A stretch of 10,891 bases of DNA. Source: Lysobacterales bacterium CG02_land_8_20_14_3_00_62_12. GTDB taxonomy: Bacteria > Pseudomonadota > Gammaproteobacteria > Xanthomonadales > Ahniellaceae. Under the pieces are notes generated by a model. The model saw nothing but the letters and a program-made list of their open reading frames with translations. It searched no databases and was not told the DNA's origin. The stretch covers positions 2,678 to 13,568 of the forward strand of contig PEUI01000326.1 in NCBI GenBank assembly GCA_002785585.1, written 5' to 3'. Shown piece after piece: positions 7,977 to 10,891 of this stretch. A program made the position numbers and the translations under genes. Every line of letters starts with the position of its first letter. The first letter of the stretch is position 1.

Positions 7977-9368
7977 CTATTGCGGATTGCCAAGCGCCGG
8001 CTGGAGCTCGGTCAGCGTGGCAACGTAGTTGGCGGTCTCGCATTCGCCCCAGGCCACCGCCGAAATGCTCAGCCAGGCGGTGAAGATTTCACCATTTTTG
8101 CGCCGGTCGCGAATCTGGCCACGCCAGTTGCCGGTGGCGAGCAAGCGCTGCCACAAAGCGGCGTAGAACGCGTCGTCCTGACAACCGGATTTGAGTAGCG
8201 AGGGAAGTTGGCCGACGGCCTCTTCGGCGCTATAGCCAGTGAGTTGGGTAAAGGCTTTGTTGACACGCAAAATCAGGCGGTCGGCGTTGGTGACCAGCAT
8301 TGCTTCCTGGGATTCGAACAGGGCGGCGGCGATCAACAGTTCGGCCTCGGCGCGCTTGCGCTCGGTGACATCGGTGGCGACCACCACCAGCGCTTTGCGG
8401 CGGCCATCGGTCTCGAACAACGGCACTTTACGTACTTCAAACTGGCGCGCCTGGCCGTTGCCGTGCACCAGGAACTCGTCGAACAGCAGGCTGGTGGCGG
8501 CGTGCCAGGTCTTGTTGTCGTCGAGCAGGCAGGCTTCGTGGATATCACGGAAGTTCGGTTGCAACACGGCCAGTTCGCGGTCGGTCTTGCCCTGCCAATC
8601 GACGTCGTGCAATTGGAACATTTGCTTGGCGGCGGCGTTGGTCACCAGCCAGCGGCTGTCGCCATCCTTGAAAAAAACCGCTTGCGGCAGGGCTTCGATC
8701 AGCGCTTCCAGGCGTGCATTGGTCTCGCGCAAATGCTTTTCCGTGAGTCGCTCGGCGCTGATGTCCTGAATACAGCCGACCACCCGCCGCTGCCCAGTCT
8801 TGGCGTCCACAGCCGGTGCCGCCAGCAAACGAATCCAGCGGGTTTCGGTGCCGACGACGATGCGCAGCTCAAGCTCATACGGACTGCCTTCGTAGCTGGC
8901 GCGTTCAGCCGCACGCAGTCGCTCGCGATCAGCCGGATCGAGCAAATGCATCAGCGCCTGCCGTGATAATGCGGTGCCCTCGGCAATGCCGAGCACATGG
9001 CAAATCTCGGCCGAGAAATAGGCGATTTCGCCATCGATCGCCACATAGCTGCCGATCTTGGCCAAGCTTTGCGCGCGCGCCAGCACCGCTTCGCGTGCTT
9101 CCAATTCCGCCGTGCGCTCAGCCAATGACGGCATCGCGTCGGTGCTGGCCGGTGTCGGCTGGCTGACCCAAAACCGCCGCTGTAGCCAGACCGCGAGCAA
9201 TAGCAAGAACAGCAGGCCGATGGCGATGTTTACCGCCATTGGCGTATCTGCTCGTTGCCAATGCCAGCGCGCCAGCGCCAAGGTCAATAGCATGCCCAAC
9301 GCGAGCACCCAGAGACTGCTGGCAAGCTTGGCGAAAATCTCGATCAGTGAGCGAAGCCTACGCTGCAT
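7977..9368 (-). CDS. Membrane-anchored multi-PAS protein without output domain
   Basis: This 463-residue protein has two predicted membrane helices, about 12-33 and 44-62, with a short loop between them. A coiled-coil-like linker (82-104) follows, then three PAS-type modules at about 105-205, 220-336 and 345-455. The first two end in the usual exit motifs (QDISAERL at 201-208, TDVTERKRAEAE at 332-343). The third carries FESQEAMLVTNADRLILRVNKAF and LTGYSAEEAVGQ, the pattern typical of PAS units placed before GGDEF or histidine kinase domains. Here the chain stops about ten residues after it (PALGNPQ), so no kinase, GGDEF, EAL, HD-GYP or methyl-accepting domain is present. I chose the ATG at 9368 because the membrane helix follows directly and GGGG lies about 9 bases upstream. 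A GTG at 9473 would add 35 basic residues. Its ligand and partner are unknown. Confidence 0.85.
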   Translation of the reverse strand: MQRRLRSLIEIFAKLASSLWVLALGMLLTLALARWHWQRADTPMAVNIAIGLLFLLLLAVWLQRRFWVSQPTPASTDAMPSLAERTAELEAREAVLARAQSLAKIGSYVAIDGEIAYFSAEICHVLGIAEGTALSRQALMHLLDPADRERLRAAERASYEGSPYELELRIVVGTETRWIRLLAAPAVDAKTGQRRVVGCIQDISAERLTEKHLRETNARLEALIEALPQAVFFKDGDSRWLVTNAAAKQMFQLHDVDWQGKTDRELAVLQPNFRDIHEACLLDDNKTWHAATSLLFDEFLVHGNGQARQFEVRKVPLFETDGRRKALVVVATDVTERKRAEAELLIAAALFESQEAMLVTNADRLILRVNKAFTQLTGYSAEEAVGQLPSLLKSGCQDDAFYAALWQRLLATGNWRGQIRDRRKNGEIFTAWLSISAVAWGECETANYVATLTELQPALGNPQ

Positions 9369-9499
9369 GCCATGATGCCCCAACCGACAGAAGCCGAAGT
9401 ATGCCAGTTGCTTGTCCAGTTGTGCGCGCCACGCCGGGGTGCGGCGATGACTTCCCCTGTTGGCACCGCTCACCTACCATGCAGCGACTTTTTAAGTGA

Positions 9500-9581
9500 C
9501 CTTAGGCGTCGCGCAGAAATAACTTACCCATCTTGCTGGTCCTTAGGCGTCGCGCAAAAATAACTTACCCATCTTGCTGGT
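9500..9581. repeat. 41-bp tandem direct repeat, two copies
   Basis: Bases 9500-9540 and 9541-9581 are identical except for one position (G at 9516, A at 9557). Each unit begins CCTTAGGCGTCGCGC and ends CATCTTGCTGGT. A third CCTTA starts at 9582 and then diverges into the palindrome core. Each unit contains one copy of the element's left terminal repeat, so the element has two left ends and one right end. Confidence 0.92.
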
Positions 9582-9703
9582 CCTTATCGCCCGCCTGCGT
9601 CGTTGCACAAAGCGTCACATAGTCCGACTATGCTCCCCTTTGTGCGCCTTGCAGGCGAACGAAAGTCCTGCGCAATCTGCGCAAGTTATTTCTGCGCGAC
9701 GCC
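9505..9703. mobile_element. MITE-like palindromic element flanked by TTA
   Basis: The ends are a perfect 21-bp inverted repeat, 9505-9525 against 9683-9703, beginning GGCGTCGCGC. TTA flanks both sides (9502-9504 and 9704-9706), which could be a 3-bp target duplication. The core folds into a long stem: CGCCTGC 9592-9598 with 9651-9657, GCACAAAG 9605-9612 with 9638-9645, and CATAGTC 9618-9624 with 9626-9632. No transposase is encoded, so movement would need an enzyme supplied elsewhere. The left end is tandemly duplicated. The structure fits a nonautonomous miniature element or a large BIME/REP-type palindrome. I cannot place it in a named family. Confidence 0.7.
9592..9657. repeat. Central cruciform/hairpin of the palindromic element
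   Basis: A 66-base imperfect inverted repeat has three paired blocks of 7, 8 and 7 bases (9592-9598/9651-9657, 9605-9612/9638-9645, 9618-9624/9626-9632) and a near-zero loop at 9625. It would form a stable RNA hairpin from either strand. It lacks a following T-run and so is not a classical intrinsic terminator, but it could impede transcription in either direction. Confidence 0.8.
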
Positions 9704-9713
9704 TTACGCACCG

Positions 9714-10460
9714 ATGAAACCAAGCCCCAGCCAGCAGATCGTTTGCATGAAATGGGGCAGCAAGTTTGCTGCCGAAGATGTCAATCGCCTGGCCCGCATG
9801 GTGGCCAAGCACTTGCAGCAACCGTTTCGTCTGCTCTGCTTCACCGATCAGGCGGCAGGTATCGATCCCGCGGTGCAATGCCTGCCCTTGCCGGCGGTGC
9901 CGGTGGTTGGTGATCGGCTCGATCACGGCTGGCGCAAGCTCGGTTTGTTCGGTCCGGAAATTGCTGCGGTTTTCCAAGGCCAGGTGCTCTATCTGGATCT
10001 GGATATCGCCATCACCGCAGCGCTGGATGACTTGTTTACCGTGCCCGGCGAGTTTCTGATCATCAAGGACTATCGGCCGTTTCGCTATCGCCACCGGTTT
10101 AGTGGCAATTCTTCGGTGTTTCGCTACCAGGTGGGTGGCCACGCCGGCTTGCTCGCCGAGATGCAGGCGCGCGGCCCCGCCCTGATGCAGGACTTCCGCG
10201 ACGAACAGGAACTACTCTCCGATTACAGCCGCCGTCAGGGCCTGCTCCAATACTGGCCCAAGGGTTGGTGCGCGAGCTTCAAGCACGACTGCGTGCGGCC
10301 GCTGCCGTTCGGACTGTGGCAGCCCCCCCGATTGCCAGCGGACGCCAAAGTGATTGTCTTCCACGGCCGCCCCAAACCCGACGAAGCCGTAGCCGGCGTC
10401 GGTGGCAAGTGGTATCGGCCGCTGCGGCCAGCGCCCTGGTTGCAGCGCTACCTGACGTGA
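9714..10460 (+). CDS. Small glycosyltransferase-like protein (GT-A type)
   Basis: This 248-residue soluble protein shows the layout of a short GT-A glycosyltransferase. The N-terminal strand IVCMKWGSKF (9-18) and RLLCFTD (39-45) suggest nucleotide-binding Rossmann-like strands. VLYLDLDIAI (91-100) supplies a DxD motif (D95, D97) expected to bind metal and nucleotide sugar. GNSSVFRY (131-138) and DEQ (164-166, in FRDEQELL) fit acceptor and catalytic regions. VIVFHGRPKPDEA (213-225) is an HGxPKP block seen at the end of such proteins. Donor and acceptor are unknown; surface glycan assembly is an inference. I chose the ATG at 9714 because upstream in-frame codons translate the palindromic element. 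No good ribosome site is visible before it, and ATG at 9747 (MKWGSKF) is the alternative. It stands alone, divergent from the PAS gene and convergent with the DUF1993 gene. Confidence 0.82.
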   Translation: MKPSPSQQIVCMKWGSKFAAEDVNRLARMVAKHLQQPFRLLCFTDQAAGIDPAVQCLPLPAVPVVGDRLDHGWRKLGLFGPEIAAVFQGQVLYLDLDIAITAALDDLFTVPGEFLIIKDYRPFRYRHRFSGNSSVFRYQVGGHAGLLAEMQARGPALMQDFRDEQELLSDYSRRQGLLQYWPKGWCASFKHDCVRPLPFGLWQPPRLPADAKVIVFHGRPKPDEAVAGVGGKWYRPLRPAPWLQRYLT

Positions 10461-10473
10461 GCGGACGCGGGTC

Positions 10474-10891
10474 TCAGTAATTGCCCATGAAATCCCGCTT
10501 GCCGATGTCGATGCCGTTGTGCCGGAGCAGGGCGTAAGTGGTGGTGTGGTGAAAGAAAAACTGCGGGATGCCGTAGTGCAGCAAGTAATCCTGACCATTG
10601 AAACTGCGTTCCTTGGGGGTGCCCGGACGGATCACGAACAGGCGCGCTTCGGCGCCCTCGAAGGCCGCCGCCGATAGCCCGCCGATAAAGGTCAGCACCT
10701 TGTCGATGCGCGCCTGCAGTTCGGCGAAGCTGTGCTCGAAGTCGTCGTGGATCGGCAGCTCCACCCCGGCCAGGCGACCGCAAACACCCTTGGCAAAATC
10801 GCAAGCGATCTGCACCTGGCGGGTCAGCGGAAACATGTCCGGCGCGAGCCGCGCCGCCAGCAGCGCCGACGGCTCGATATTGCGGGCAGTA
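10474..10891 (-). CDS. DUF1993 domain-containing protein, partial (N-terminus cut by window)
   Basis: The frame is open from the window edge to a TGA at 10474-10476, giving about 138 residues of a family usually near 170, so roughly the first 30 are missing. The ATG at 10836 is internal, because the upstream codons continue the family pattern (a short acidic-helical stretch ending RLAPD just before MFPLTRQVQIACDFAKG). Other recognisable blocks are FAELQARIDKVLTFI, KERSFNGQDYLLHYGIPQFFFHHTTTYALLRHNG and the terminal IGKRDFMGNY. DUF1993 proteins are small helical proteins distantly similar in shape to the DinB-like fold and have no established function. The HHTTTYALLRH segment holds the conserved histidines that could bind metal. 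The gene converges with the glycosyltransferase-like gene, with 13 bases between stops. Confidence 0.92.
   Translation of the reverse strand, partial: TARNIEPSALLAARLAPDMFPLTRQVQIACDFAKGVCGRLAGVELPIHDDFEHSFAELQARIDKVLTFIGGLSAAAFEGAEARLFVIRPGTPKERSFNGQDYLLHYGIPQFFFHHTTTYALLRHNGIDIGKRDFMGNY

Larger units (their letters stand above)
9369..9713. other. Divergent intergenic region holding a palindromic element
   Basis: This 345-base interval separates the divergently oriented PAS and glycosyltransferase genes. Bases 9505-9703 are a MITE-like palindrome described separately. Bases 9369-9499 hold the possible GTG-started N-terminal extension of the PAS gene and presumably its promoter, but no clear -35/-10 pair is visible. 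Open frames running through the palindrome on both strands appear to be by-products of the repeat. Confidence 0.6.

Noticed and set aside
9500..9710. A CRISPR array
   Set aside because: There are only two direct repeats, with no spacers between them, and a third copy is inverted. The pattern is a palindromic element with a tandem duplication.
9603..9713. An N-terminal extension of the glycosyltransferase-like protein through the palindrome
   Set aside because: These codons translate the repeat element, contain no family pattern, and start from TTG or ATG without a ribosome site. It is kept only as a possibility in the findings.
9615..10142. A 175-codon minus-strand frame opposite the glycosyltransferase gene and the palindrome
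   Set aside because: It is antisense to the DxD-containing gene, and its end is a translation of the repeat element.
10461..10473. A bidirectional terminator between the glycosyltransferase and DUF1993 genes
   Set aside because: The 13-base gap contains no dyad or T-run.

Overview
The window looks like chromosomal DNA from a moderately GC-rich proteobacterium, most likely a gamma- or betaproteobacterium. The evidence is the single-chain fused indolepyruvate:ferredoxin oxidoreductase, a long SWIM-SNF2 helicase of the bacterial HepA-like type, a DUF1993 protein, and tight gene packing. Genus cannot be told from sequence alone. Hand counts of a few lines give about 62% GC in the helicase gene but about 48-55% in the first 840 bases, so the left end may be acquired DNA.

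Layout. Positions 1-104 hold a possible C-terminal tail of a plus-strand gene. An unrecognised but convincing 221-residue gene follows at 173-838 (+), then about 100 bases with no supported gene. A minus-strand block runs right to left: a membrane-anchored protein with three PAS-like modules and no visible output domain (7977-9368), a fused 2-oxoacid (aryl-pyruvate type) oxidoreductase (4363-7908), and a SWIM/SNF2 helicase (945-4358). The helicase start lies only 4 bases after the oxidoreductase stop, so those two are probably cotranscribed and translationally coupled. The helicase gene opens with a C7A7 tract, a possible slippage site.

The interval between the divergent PAS and glycosyltransferase genes (9369-9713) contains a MITE-like palindromic element at about 9505-9703. 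It has 21-bp terminal inverted repeats, a TTA on each side, a strong central cruciform, and a left end tandemly duplicated as two 41-bp units. It stops 7-10 bases before the start codon of a small glycosyltransferase-like gene (9714-10460, +). That gene converges with a DUF1993 gene (10474 to the window edge, -), which is cut by the end of the window.

Functional links: the oxidoreductase would channel aryl-pyruvates from aromatic amino acid transamination to aryl-acetyl-CoA. Why it is paired with a chromatin-remodeller-like ATPase is unclear. I did not find clear evidence of a new multi-gene system. The best leads are the palindromic element and its position, the output-less PAS protein, the homopolymer tract in the helicase, and the low-GC gene pair at the left end.
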